From assembly GCA_946493085.1 (NCBI GenBank), contig CAMMAC010000014.1, positions 1 to 37,824 of the forward strand: a stretch of DNA of 37,824 nucleotides. Reading direction: 5' to 3'. The notes beneath the pieces were generated by a model. It had not been told where the DNA came from. It worked only from the letters and a program-made list of their open reading frames with translations, and did no database searches. Source of the DNA: an uncultured Clostridiaceae bacterium. GTDB taxonomy: Bacteria; Bacillota; Clostridia; TANB77; CAG-508. Positions within the stretch are counted from its first letter, which is position 1; each line of letters starts with the position of its first letter. Shown piece by piece: positions 1 to 9,684 of the stretch. The position numbers and the translations under genes are program-made.

Positions 1-179
1 TCTTACAATAGACGTTAGTTTTACAAACTATATTTTACTTTTACAATTCACCAAACTTTAGATGAATTTTTGAACTTTAAGGAATGTACCCAAAGTTCAG
101 AAAAAGTGTTGCGTATTAAATGGTTTAATGGTATACTAAAAAAGATTTAAATAAAGAAATAAGGGAGGAACTATTAAAA

Positions 180-821
180 ATGCAAGAATTAATGATTCAG
201 TTAATGGGACAATTTGGGTATATAGGAGTATTTCTTTTAATAGCAATAGAAAATATTTTTCCACCAATACCATCAGAGGTAGTTTTATTATTTGGTGGAT
301 TTATGACTACTTATACCGAATTAAATATAGTAGGAATGGTAATAGCATCTACGCTAGGTTCTTTACTGGGGGCCATAGTTTTATATTATATAGGTAGAAT
401 ATTGAATAAAGAAAGATTGAAAAAAATTGTATCTGGTAAGATAGGAAAAGTATTAAGAATTAAAAATGAAGATATTGATAAAGCAGATCATTGGTTTGAT
501 ACAAAAGGAAATAAAACTGTATTTTTTTGTAGATTTATACCAATTGTAAGAAGCTTGATTTCAATTCCAGCAGGAATGAGTCAAATGCCAATGGGAAAGT
601 TTTTGCTTTATACAACATCAGGTTCTGTTATATGGAATACTGTTTTGGTTGTAGCAGGTAATTTAGTAGGAGAAAAATGGGAAGATATCTTGCAGATTTT
701 CTCGGATTATTCTCACATCACTTTAGTAGTGTTAATTATTATTTTCATCATAGGTGTAGTATGGTTTTATAGAAGCAAAAGTAAAAAGGTAAAAGCAAAA
801 AAGAACGATATGCAAGAATAA
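180..821 (+). CDS. DedA family membrane protein
   Basis: Translation has DedA-like features (FPPIPSEVVLLFGGF, GNKTVFFCRFIPIVRSLISIPAGMSQMP, several TM helices); RBS aaggaggaa upstream. Confidence 0.88.
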   Translation: MQELMIQLMGQFGYIGVFLLIAIENIFPPIPSEVVLLFGGFMTTYTELNIVGMVIASTLGSLLGAIVLYYIGRILNKERLKKIVSGKIGKVLRIKNEDIDKADHWFDTKGNKTVFFCRFIPIVRSLISIPAGMSQMPMGKFLLYTTSGSVIWNTVLVVAGNLVGEKWEDILQIFSDYSHITLVVLIIIFIIGVVWFYRSKSKKVKAKKNDMQE

Positions 822-868
822 AAAAGAGGAGAAAAGAGACAATAACAAAGGAAAAGAGGAGGAACAAA

Positions 869-2041
869 ATGGAAGATAAGAAAAAAATACAAGTTCCTAG
901 AATTGTTCTTATCATAGGAATTGTTGTTATGATTGTATTAATAGTGGGGATTATTTGGGCGATAGTGGCAAGTCCAAGTCAAGAAAAAGAACCTACATTA
1001 GAGAATGAACAAAACCAAAATGAAATAGTGGATAATACAGTAGAAAATACAATAACAGAAGAAATTGCAGATGAGCCTCTTCCACAGATTGAGATAGATA
1101 CTATTGCAGAAGTAAATTCTACGATAGATGGGAATGTACCTTGTTATTACAACCCTGTTATTCCAGCAGGATTTAAAGCAATTAGCCAGGAGCAAGATAT
1201 TACTATAGACGAAACTGCAAAATGGGGAGAGAGAAATGCTTATTTAAGCGGTTTAGTTATAGAAGATGAAAAAGGAAATCAATTTGTATGGATACCAGTG
1301 GAGAATATGCAATTATTTCATACAACAGATTGGCAAAGAAATGAGCCAACAGAGCAAATTAATGCCACTTATCTAGAACCAATGGAAGAGGAAAGACAAG
1401 CTTATGAGACAATGAAGCAAAAAGTACAAAAGTATGGTGGGTTTTATGTAGGTAGGTTTGAAACAGGAGATGGAGATATAACAGAGGCACGAACAACCAC
1501 TAGAAATTCTGACAATATGGTAATACAAAAATATGCACAAGTGTATAATTATGTACCATTTATGAGCACTACAATAGATAGAAGAGAAGTGACAGGAGCA
1601 AGAGAATTAGCACTAAAATTTGGAAATCAAAATCAATATCAAACAGTAACTACTTCTGTTCTATATGGAGTACAATGGGATGCGATACTTCGCTTTTTAG
1701 TAAGTGAGGAAAATCCAGTAAATGATAGTACTTCTTGGGGAAATTATCCAAATGCTACATTATCTTATTCAGATAGTTTAGGTAATACTTATCAAAAGGT
1801 ACAAGGAGAGGCAAGATTATTGCAGGCAGGAAGTAGTGAGCAAACGAAAGCAAAGAATATTTATGATATAGCAGGAAACCTGTATGAATGGACAATGGAA
1901 TCGGCAGGAAGTAGCGTGAGAGTAGTAAGAGGAGGAGCCTATTTAGTGAATATAGGGCAATTAGCAGCGTCACGATATGCTTATGCACAAAATACAGCTA
2001 ATAATTCTATTGGTTTTAGAATTAGTTTTTATGTAGATTAA
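869..2041 (+). CDS. Membrane-anchored SUMF1/formylglycine-generating-enzyme-like domain protein
   Basis: N-terminal TM; NQFVWIPVENM, YDIAGNLYEWTMES...VVRGGAY...GFRISFYVD typical of SUMF/FGE-like domains; RBS gaggaggaac. Confidence 0.75.
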   Translation: MEDKKKIQVPRIVLIIGIVVMIVLIVGIIWAIVASPSQEKEPTLENEQNQNEIVDNTVENTITEEIADEPLPQIEIDTIAEVNSTIDGNVPCYYNPVIPAGFKAISQEQDITIDETAKWGERNAYLSGLVIEDEKGNQFVWIPVENMQLFHTTDWQRNEPTEQINATYLEPMEEERQAYETMKQKVQKYGGFYVGRFETGDGDITEARTTTRNSDNMVIQKYAQVYNYVPFMSTTIDRREVTGARELALKFGNQNQYQTVTTSVLYGVQWDAILRFLVSEENPVNDSTSWGNYPNATLSYSDSLGNTYQKVQGEARLLQAGSSEQTKAKNIYDIAGNLYEWTMESAGSSVRVVRGGAYLVNIGQLAASRYAYAQNTANNSIGFRISFYVD

Positions 2042-2109
2042 ATAAAAAACGGTAAAAATAAGGAATTTCACAAACAAGTTATACTTCAATTTAAGGGGAT
2101 GCACTTTTT

Positions 2110-2516
2110 ATGAGCAATAAACAAAAATATTAATAACAATTGCTATTTTGATAAGCTTGGGTATTGGTTTTGGGATAGGGATAAAGTATGGACCAAGACC
2201 GGATATTGCTTTTTCAAAAGTAGAGGAAGTGATTGGTCAAACTTTTTATGCCAGTATAGAAAAAATAGACGAAAAAAATAATGTAATTCGTATAAATGCT
2301 AAGGGGTTGGAGATAAATGATAGTAATTATAGAGGAGATTTTACCTTTGCAATAGAAGAGGAAACAGAGATAACTTGGAGAGGAGAAAAAATTCATGCTT
2401 CAGATTTGAAAGAGGGAAAGAACATTTCTATTACTTTTTTAGAGAAAGTAGAAACGGAAGAAACTCCCACTCCTTTAAAAAAATTGAAAATACAAGTATT
2501 GAATGACGAATTATAA
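2110..2516 (+). CDS. Small membrane-anchored hypothetical protein; frame break in A5 run near 2123-2127 (intact ORF only from TTG 2148)
   Basis: ATG 2110 with upstream aagggg gives MSNKQK then TAT TAA; one extra A in the A5 run gives MSNKQKILITIAILISLGIGFGIG... joining ORF 2148..2516. Confidence 0.5.
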
Positions 2517-2519
2517 CAA

Positions 2520-2549
2520 AAAGCACCCTTAGTCATGGGTGCTTTTTGT
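2520..2549. terminator. Rho-independent terminator (shared by convergent genes)
   Basis: aaaagcacccttagtcatgggtgctttttg hairpin with U tract on both strands. Confidence 0.8.
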
Positions 2550-2571
2550 TTGGCTTATTTACTTAATTTCT

Positions 2572-4053
2572 TTAAAGAATAATACAAATTAAACCGCCAC
2601 TACCTTCATTTACAATGCGTTCCAATGTTTCTTGTAACTTCATTTGAGCATCTTCTGGCATTTTGCATAGTTTATTTTGTAATCCTTCGTTCACTAGTTC
2701 ATGCAAACTTTTTCCAAAGATATTAGATTCCCATATTTTTTGAGGATCAGATTCAAATTCGGATAATAAATAGTTCACTAATTCTTCCGATTGTTTTTCA
2801 CTTCCTACAATAGGAGAAACCTCTGTCTCAATATCTGCACGAATCATATGAATGGATGGTGCTTTTGCTTTTAGTTTTACACCAAAGCGAGAACCTTGTT
2901 TTACCATTTCTGGTTCATCTAAAATGAGTTCATCCATAGATGGAGTCACAATACCATATCCTTTTGCTTTTACTTCTTCTAGTGCATAGGCTACTTTGTC
3001 ATATTCCTTTTTTGTTTCAGCAAGAGAAGTAATGGTAGAGAATAAATCTCCTTCACTAGCAATTTCTACACCAGAAATTTCAGTTAGTATTTTATAAAAT
3101 AAATCTTCTTTTAAGTCAATAGAGATGTTCACACTACCTGTGCCTAATAATATTTCGTCTACTGTCGTTTTTTGAATAATTTCTGTTTTTTGAATTTTTG
3201 CAATACCACTGTCAATTTGTTTTAATAAACGAACATTACCAAAGGCATCTTTCATTTCAGAGAATAATTCTTTTTTTAGCCAATGGTCAGAAGATAATCC
3301 ATCTACCCAACGAGGGAAAGTAATATTCATTCTTTCAATTGGAAATTCATATAAAATTTTGCTAAAAATGTGATTGATATCTTCTAAACTTAAAGTAGAA
3401 CAATCTGTTGGAAGAACGGGAACATTATATTTTTCTTCTAAACGTTTGGCTAAATTTTGAGTGTAATCTGAGGTAACATCTGCAGAATTTAGTACAATGA
3501 CAAAAGGTTTATTTAAAGCTTTTAGTTCATTGACTACTCTGCTTTCAGCTTCTATGTAGTCTTCTCTAGGAATGTCTGTAATACTACCATCTGTAGTAAT
3601 TAAGATGCCAATAGTAGAATGTTCTTCAATTACTTTTTTTGTTCCTATTTCAGCAGCCTGCTCAAATGGCATTTCTTCTTCAGACCATGGTGTTTTTACC
3701 ATTCTGGGCATATCATCTTCTAAATAACCAATGGCATTGTCTACCAAATAACCAACACAATCTACAAGTCTTGTTTTCAACTTTACATTTTCGCCAAGAG
3801 TGATTTCCACAGCTTCGTTGGGAATAAATTTAGGCTCTGTTGTCATGATGGTTCTGCCAGAAGCACTTTGTGGAAGTTCATCTAAGGCACGCTCTCTTTT
3901 GTATTCATTATCGATGTTAGGAATGACTAATAAGTCCATAAATCGTTTAATAAATGTAGATTTTCCTGTTCTAACAGGTCCCACCACCCCAACATAGATA
4001 TCTCCGTCTGTACGTTTTGCTATATCTTCATAAACTGTTAGATTTTCCTCCAT
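2572..4053 (-). CDS. spoIVA: Stage IV sporulation protein A (spore coat morphogenetic ATPase)
   Basis: 493 aa, MEENLTVYEDIAKRTDGDIYVGVVGPVRTGKSTFIKRFMDLLVIPNI, Walker A and full-length SpoIVA-like sequence. Confidence 0.96.
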   Translation of the reverse strand: MEENLTVYEDIAKRTDGDIYVGVVGPVRTGKSTFIKRFMDLLVIPNIDNEYKRERALDELPQSASGRTIMTTEPKFIPNEAVEITLGENVKLKTRLVDCVGYLVDNAIGYLEDDMPRMVKTPWSEEEMPFEQAAEIGTKKVIEEHSTIGILITTDGSITDIPREDYIEAESRVVNELKALNKPFVIVLNSADVTSDYTQNLAKRLEEKYNVPVLPTDCSTLSLEDINHIFSKILYEFPIERMNITFPRWVDGLSSDHWLKKELFSEMKDAFGNVRLLKQIDSGIAKIQKTEIIQKTTVDEILLGTGSVNISIDLKEDLFYKILTEISGVEIASEGDLFSTITSLAETKKEYDKVAYALEEVKAKGYGIVTPSMDELILDEPEMVKQGSRFGVKLKAKAPSIHMIRADIETEVSPIVGSEKQSEELVNYLLSEFESDPQKIWESNIFGKSLHELVNEGLQNKLCKMPEDAQMKLQETLERIVNEGSGGLICIIL

Positions 4054-4191
4054 TTTTGTATATACCTCCTTAAAAATGTTTGTACTATAAACTTTTACTT
4101 AAGTATATTAGCAAAAAAGGAAGTTATGACAAAATTGTGAAAGTTTTCTGCTTAGCAAATAGTGAAATAAAGAATCAAATTTATTTGAAAC

Positions 4192-4220
4192 TTGCAGCTC
4201 TATGTAACATATGATATAAT
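4192..4220 (+). promoter_or_regulatory. Sigma-A-type promoter for the UDP-sugar pyrophosphorylase
   Basis: TTGCAG (4192-4197), 17-nt spacer, TATAAT (4215-4220). Confidence 0.6.
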
Positions 4221-4255
4221 AGCAAAGTAAAATCAGAAGAAGGGAACGAAAAAGG

Positions 4256-5516
4256 ATGCAAGAACAAAAAGAAAATAAAGCAATAGCATTATTAGAAAAT
4301 TATGGACAAGAGCATATTATAGAAGTATTAAATCAAAAAAATGGTGAGGAAAAAGAAAAACTAATAGAACAAATTCTATCTATTTCTTTTGAACAATTGG
4401 CAGATTTATACCAAAAAGCAAAACAAATACCAGAATTAGAAAATGATAAAATAGAGAATATTCCTTATGTAGATGGACAAAAATTAAGTAAAGAAGACAG
4501 AGAAAACTATGAAAAAATAGGAACGCAAGAAATAAAAAATGGTCATTATGCAGTAGTAACCATGGCAGGAGGGCAACGGAACAAGATTAGGGCATCCTGG
4601 ACCAAAAGGAACGTTTTTAATGCCAATAAAACCAGAGCCAAAATATCTTTTTGAGATTATAACAGATACGTTAAAAAGAAATAATAAAAAATATGGCATT
4701 ACCATTCCATGGTATATTATGACAAGTAGAGAAAATCACAATGAAACAGTACAATTTTTAGAAGAGAAAAACTATTTTGGCTATCCAAAACAAAGTGTGA
4801 AATTTTTTACACAGGGAGAATTACCACTCATTAGTACAGAGGGAAAACTATTGTTAGATGAAAAGGGAAATATTAAAGAAGCATCAGATGGAAATGGTAG
4901 TATTTACAGAGCTATGCAGGAAAAAGGCATTTTAGAAGATATGAAAAACAAAAACATTGAGTGGGCATATATTTCTTCTGTAGATAATGTTTTACTACAA
5001 TTAGTAGAACCAGTATTATTAGGTTTAACCATAGCACAAGGAAACGAAATTGCTTCTAAATCTATTGTAAAAAATTCACCAAAAGAGAGAGTGGGAGCTT
5101 TTTGTAAAAAGAATGAAAAACCAGCCGTTATTGAGTATTCTGAATTGCCAGAAGAAATGGCGTATCAAGTAGATGAAACAGGAGAACTAGTATTTGGAGA
5201 ATCACACATTATGTGCAATTTATATGCTATTTCTGCATTGGAAAGAATAGCAAAAGAAAAACTGCCTTACCATAAAGCATTAAAAAAGATATCCTACTAC
5301 GAAAAGGGAAAAGAGGTACTACCAGAGCGAGAAAATGCCTATAAATTTGAAGCTTTTATTTTCGATGCATTTCAATATGTAGATAATATGACAATTTTAA
5401 GAGGAAAAAGAGAAGAAGATTTTGCACCAGTAAAAAACGCAGAGGGAATAGATAGTCCTAAAACAGCTGCGCAGTTGTATGAAAATTATTGGAAAACAAG
5501 AAAAGAAATATTTTAA
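4256..5516 (+). CDS. UDP-N-acetylglucosamine/UDP-glucose pyrophosphorylase family (UDPGP), joined across a +1 frameshift at in-frame CGG 4577-4579
   Basis: ORFs 4256..4654 and 4620..5516 form one protein; skipping C4577 gives ...VVTMAGGQGTRLGHPGPKGTFLMPIKPEPKYLFEI..., the conserved nucleotidyltransferase GG(x)GTRLG...PK motif. Confidence 0.9.
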
Positions 5517-5517
5517 T

Positions 5518-5571
5518 AAAAAACACATAACTTTGGTAGAAATTTCTACTTAAAAAGTTATGTGTTTTTTG
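5518..5571. terminator. Long hairpin terminator between convergent genes
   Basis: aaaaaacacataactttggtagaaatttctacttaaaaagttatgtgtttttt. Confidence 0.75.
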
Positions 5572-5579
5572 TCAAAAGC

Positions 5580-5987
5580 TTACATTGCTTGGTCGCCAGG
5601 TAAGAAATAATCTACTACACCATAAATTAAAGCACCAATGATGGCGGCCATCCATGAAATCGTATATCCTGCTACAAAATATTGAGTAACATATAAAACG
5701 ATAGCAGAAAGTACAAAACCAACAAAGCCTTTTCCAAAAGGACTAGCATGTAGACCTGTAAATTTTGCAATCAAATAATCTATTACGGAAAGAACGATAG
5801 CTGCTGCAGCAAGTGCCCAGAAATTACTAATTTGAAATCCTGGTGTAAAAAAGGCAGTGATTCCAAGAACGATAGCAGCAGTTACTAATCTACCAACAAT
5901 TTGCCAAACAGTACTAGTTCCTTTAGATTGACTACGTGCTTGATTATTTTCTGACATATAAAAAACCTCCTTAATTGAAATTTGCAA
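5580..5987 (-). CDS. Phage holin family / YvlD-like small membrane protein (likely start at the internal MSENNQ methionine)
   Basis: Four predicted TM segments; SVIDYLIAKFTG, YGVVDYFLPG; RBS aaggagg before ATG MSENN. Confidence 0.7.
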   Translation of the reverse strand: MQISIKEVFYMSENNQARSQSKGTSTVWQIVGRLVTAAIVLGITAFFTPGFQISNFWALAAAAIVLSVIDYLIAKFTGLHASPFGKGFVGFVLSAIVLYVTQYFVAGYTISWMAAIIGALIYGVVDYFLPGDQAM

Positions 5988-6123
5988 TGAACAAATTTAA
6001 GTATAGATACATTGCGCATTTTCATGGTTTTATATGTTTAGTATTCTCTAAAAAATAATAATTATTCAAAAAATGAATAGTTATTATTTTTTTGTTCAAA
6101 ATAACAGTAAAGGAGCGAAAAAT

Positions 6124-6813
6124 ATGTTGCTAACATTTTTGAGAACCATCTTTTTATACATAATTGTTTTGGTAGTTATGCGTTTTATGGGAAAGCGAGA
6201 AATTGGCCAATTGCAACCTTTTGAACTTGCTATCTCCATTATGATTGCAGATTTGGCTACTATTCCCATGGCAGAACCAGGGATACCTATCACCAATGGA
6301 ATTATTCCCATTTTAGGGCTCTTAGTAATGCATTTATTTATTTCTATGATTAACTTAAAAAGTTTGAAAACAAGAGAACTCATTTGTGGAAAGCCGTCCA
6401 TTTTAATTTATAGAGGAAAAATAGTGGAAGAAACGATGAAAAAAGAAAGATTTACCATTAATGAATTAGAAGAAAGACTAAGAGGAAATAATGTATTTAA
6501 TATAGGGGATGTAGAATACGCTATATTGGAGACAAGTGGGCAAGTATCAGTTATTTTAAAACCAAATAAAAGAAATACCATTCCAGAAGATTTTCAAATT
6601 ATGCCAGAATATGAAGGAATTTCCTATGATTTAGTAGTGGATGGAAAAGTAATGAAGGAGAATTTGGAAAAATTGGAAAAGGATTATCTTTGGCTTACGA
6701 AACAAGTGGCTCCATTTGGGATAAAACCAGAAGAAGCATTAATTGCTACGATAGATGGTAAGGGAAACTTCTTTTGCCAAGCAAAGAGTAAGAATAAGAA
6801 AGAGAAGCACTAG
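6124..6813 (+). CDS. DUF421/YetF-like membrane protein
   Basis: RFMGKREIGQLQPFELAISIMIADLATIPM typical of the YetF/DUF421 family; RBS aaaggagcg before ATG 6124. Confidence 0.9.
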   Translation: MLLTFLRTIFLYIIVLVVMRFMGKREIGQLQPFELAISIMIADLATIPMAEPGIPITNGIIPILGLLVMHLFISMINLKSLKTRELICGKPSILIYRGKIVEETMKKERFTINELEERLRGNNVFNIGDVEYAILETSGQVSVILKPNKRNTIPEDFQIMPEYEGISYDLVVDGKVMKENLEKLEKDYLWLTKQVAPFGIKPEEALIATIDGKGNFFCQAKSKNKKEKH

Positions 6814-6822
6814 AAAATTTCT

Positions 6823-7254
6823 ATGGCTACTGTTAAACAAAGAAAGGGAGGAATGGTACTTAAAATGAAAAAAGAGTTAATTATTTGTTCTGCAATAGTC
6901 ATTGCCATTATCCTAGGAAATATTCTAACACAAGGTTATACAAAAGAAGTGGTCCTTTATATGGATGAGGAGTTAGAAAATTTGAAAGAAGACTTATTAC
7001 AAGAAGAGGTAGATACGGAAAAAGTGGCAGGAAAAATAACAAATATTCGAGAAGAATGGGAAAAAAGATATCAAAAACTTGCTTATTTTATAGAACATGA
7101 TGAGCTAGAAAAAGTAGAAACAGAACTAAGCTCACTGCAAGCCAATATAGAAACAAAGGAGTATAAACAAGGAATTCCAGATTTGCAAAAATGTATTTTT
7201 ATTTTGGATCATATTAAAGATAAATCTTCCTTGCAGATTAAAAATATTTTTTAA
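6823..7254 (+). CDS. DUF4363-like membrane-anchored protein (probable start at 6853 or 6865)
   Basis: Follows the DUF421 gene; N-terminal TM then helical domain; RBS aaagggagg within the ORF start region. Confidence 0.65.
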   Translation: MATVKQRKGGMVLKMKKELIICSAIVIAIILGNILTQGYTKEVVLYMDEELENLKEDLLQEEVDTEKVAGKITNIREEWEKRYQKLAYFIEHDELEKVETELSSLQANIETKEYKQGIPDLQKCIFILDHIKDKSSLQIKNIF

Positions 7255-7302
7255 AAAATAGATGTGCAATAAGATCTTTTTTATTGCACATCCATTTTAT
7301 TA

Positions 7303-8053
7303 TTACATAAGGTCATCCATAGAATAAAGCCCATTTGGTTTGCCAATTAAAAAGCGAGCAGCTTTTAAGCTACCATCTGCAAAAACTTTTCGAGAATAAG
7401 CTTTATGTGTGATTTCAAAAGTTTCATTTTGGCTTAAAAATTGTACAGTGTGTTCTCCTACAATATTGCCACCACGGATAGAAGAAAAACCGATTTCCTT
7501 TGGAGAGCGTTTTTCTCTTTTTTGCATACGGTCAAAATCATATGTATAACGGTTTTGCATAGCTTCGTTAATGCTACCAGCTAGCATAAGAGCAGTGCCA
7601 CTAGGTGCGTCTATTTTACGATTATGATGGGTTTCTATAATTTCGATGTCTGATTCATCTGCAAGCGCAAGACTTACCATTTTTAAGACTTTTGTCATTA
7701 AATGAATTTCAAAAGACATATTAGAAGATTGAAAAATAGGAATGTCTTTTGCATAAGCATGAATTTGTTTTTGCTGCTCTTCAGAAAAGCCAGTTGTAGC
7801 AATCACTACAGGAATGTGATGAGCTTTAGCAAAGGAAAGAACAGAAAGTGTTGCTACAGGAACAGAAAAATCAATAATCACATCTGGATATTCCGTCACT
7901 TTAGAAAAATCTGTATAAACAGGAAAAGTAAATTTACCGGTATCTTCTTTATCAAAACCACCGAAGAAGTGTCATATCCTCATATTCTTGCATTTGGGAA
8001 ATAACTTCTTGTCCCATTTTACCATTGCAACCATTAATAGAAATTGATAACAT
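7303..8053 (-). CDS. dapB: 4-hydroxy-tetrahydrodipicolinate reductase, joined across a +1 frameshift at in-frame CGG (complement of 7961-7963)
   Basis: Upstream frame MLSISINGCNGKMGQEVISQMQEYEDMTLL then CGG TGG TTT TGA; skipping C gives LLGGFDKEDTGKFTFPVYTDFSKVTEYPDVIIDFSVPVATLSVL..., continuous with ORF 7303..7899. Confidence 0.92.
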
Positions 8054-8138
8054 AAAAAGCTCCTTTCTAAAATAAAAATGTAGAATACCTTTAGCAAAAA
8101 CAAAATGCAAGGTATTCTATGTTAGAATTTATTTTGTT

Positions 8139-8699
8139 TTAAAATAATAAAAATGCACTAAGAAAAATAGCAAATGTATTTGCTAAGTGGCGCAAATCTT
8201 TTTGCATAAGTGCTTCACGGTAATGAGAAAAAGATTCTGCAAGGGCACAGTACTTATCCACAAAAGTAATCAAGAAAGATTCCTTGTATTTAGGAAGTGG
8301 CAAAGTAACAGGCCACATATGTTTTACAATAATATCTTTTTCTTTCTCGTTTAAATCAAATAAACGAGAGGCATTTTGAAAAGCAATTTTAGGATGTACA
8401 AAAGCATGTAGACCATCTATTTCTACGTCTCTTTGCTTTTTACGCCAATCATATAAGAATAAATCATGAAGCATGCCAGCTCTAGCAAGTGCTTTATAAT
8501 CTAAATGTAGTTTTTTACCAATTTTATAATTCAAATAAGCTACATGCATACAATGTTCATAAGTGCTAGTATCATAATGCTGTCTATATTGTTTCATTTT
8601 TAAAACAGTTTCATGCTCAGCAATATCTGCAATAATACTATAGAATTCTGCTTGTAATTCTTGCTCTTTATTCTTTTTTAACATAGCATCATTTACCAT
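8139..8699 (-). CDS. HD domain-containing phosphohydrolase family protein
   Basis: YEHCMHVAYLNYKIGKKLHLDYKALARAGMLHDLFLYDW, HD-type motif. Confidence 0.8.
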   Translation of the reverse strand: MVNDAMLKKNKEQELQAEFYSIIADIAEHETVLKMKQYRQHYDTSTYEHCMHVAYLNYKIGKKLHLDYKALARAGMLHDLFLYDWRKKQRDVEIDGLHAFVHPKIAFQNASRLFDLNEKEKDIIVKHMWPVTLPLPKYKESFLITFVDKYCALAESFSHYREALMQKDLRHLANTFAIFLSAFLLF

Positions 8700-8790
8700 A
8701 AGAAAAATATCTCCTTAATTTTAGTATTCCCTTTTATTGTACCATAATGCATGAAAAAAAGAAAGTGCGTTCATAAAATTTTAATTTTCT

Positions 8791-9666
8791 TTAAAATTCC
8801 TCTATTGCTTTTTGTAATTTTTCTTTTCCTTTATTACTCATTTCGATAAGAGGAAGACGAGGAATTCCAAAATCATAACCTTTCATGCAAAGAGCAGCCT
8901 TTACAGGAATAGGATTTACTTCACAAAATAGAGCATCTACTAAAGGTAAACATTTTAATTGTGCCTCTTTAGCAGCTTTTGTATTTCCATTTAGAAAGTC
9001 TATTACCATTTGATGAGTAAATTTAGGTTCAATGTTAGAAAGAACAGAGATAACACCCAAACCACCAAGTGATAAAATAGGGATAATTTGGTCATCATTT
9101 CCGGAATAGATGGCTAAATCTTCTTTGCAAAGAGCAGCAATTTTAGCAACTTGAGAAATGTTTCCAGAAGCTTCTTTTATGGCAACAATATTAGGAATTT
9201 TAGATAAAGCAAGGCAAGTTTCTGGAAGAATATTGACGCCAGTTCTACTAGGAACATTATATAGAATAATAGGAATAGAAACACTCTGGGCAATAACAGA
9301 ATAGTGCGCAATTAAGCCTTCTTGTGTTGTTTTATTATAATAAGGAGTTACTAGCAAAAGACCATCAGCACCAACAGATTCCGCATATTGAGACATCTCT
9401 ATGGCTTCCTTTGTATTATTGCCACCGGTTCCAGCAATAACAGGAATACGTTTTGCTACGGTATCAATGGCAAAACGAATTGTATCCTTCTTTTCTTGTT
9501 TTGTCATAGTAGAACTTTCACCAGTAGTGCCACAAACAATAATGGCATCTGCACCTTCTTGAATTTGAAATTCCAACAATTTTTTTAATTCCTCAAAATT
9601 TACACCATCTTTTGTAAATGGAGTGGCGATGGCGGTACCACAACCTTTAAATAAAATTTTCTTCAT
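8791..9666 (-). CDS. dapA: 4-hydroxy-tetrahydrodipicolinate synthase
   Basis: GCGTAIATPFT, CGTTGESSTMT, YYNKTTQEGL, YNVPSRTGVNI, IKEASGN motifs. Confidence 0.97.
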   Translation of the reverse strand: MKKILFKGCGTAIATPFTKDGVNFEELKKLLEFQIQEGADAIIVCGTTGESSTMTKQEKKDTIRFAIDTVAKRIPVIAGTGGNNTKEAIEMSQYAESVGADGLLLVTPYYNKTTQEGLIAHYSVIAQSVSIPIILYNVPSRTGVNILPETCLALSKIPNIVAIKEASGNISQVAKIAALCKEDLAIYSGNDDQIIPILSLGGLGVISVLSNIEPKFTHQMVIDFLNGNTKAAKEAQLKCLPLVDALFCEVNPIPVKAALCMKGYDFGIPRLPLIEMSNKGKEKLQKAIEEF

Positions 9667-9684
9667 TTTCTTTTACTTCCTTTC

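Noticed and set aside
703-705. Other CGG trinucleotides (e.g. 703, 1249, 1902, 11325, 19352, 27915, 35104)
   Set aside because: All fall out of frame in their genes (e.g. TCG-GAT, AGC-GGT, CCG-GGA), so they are not CGG codons.
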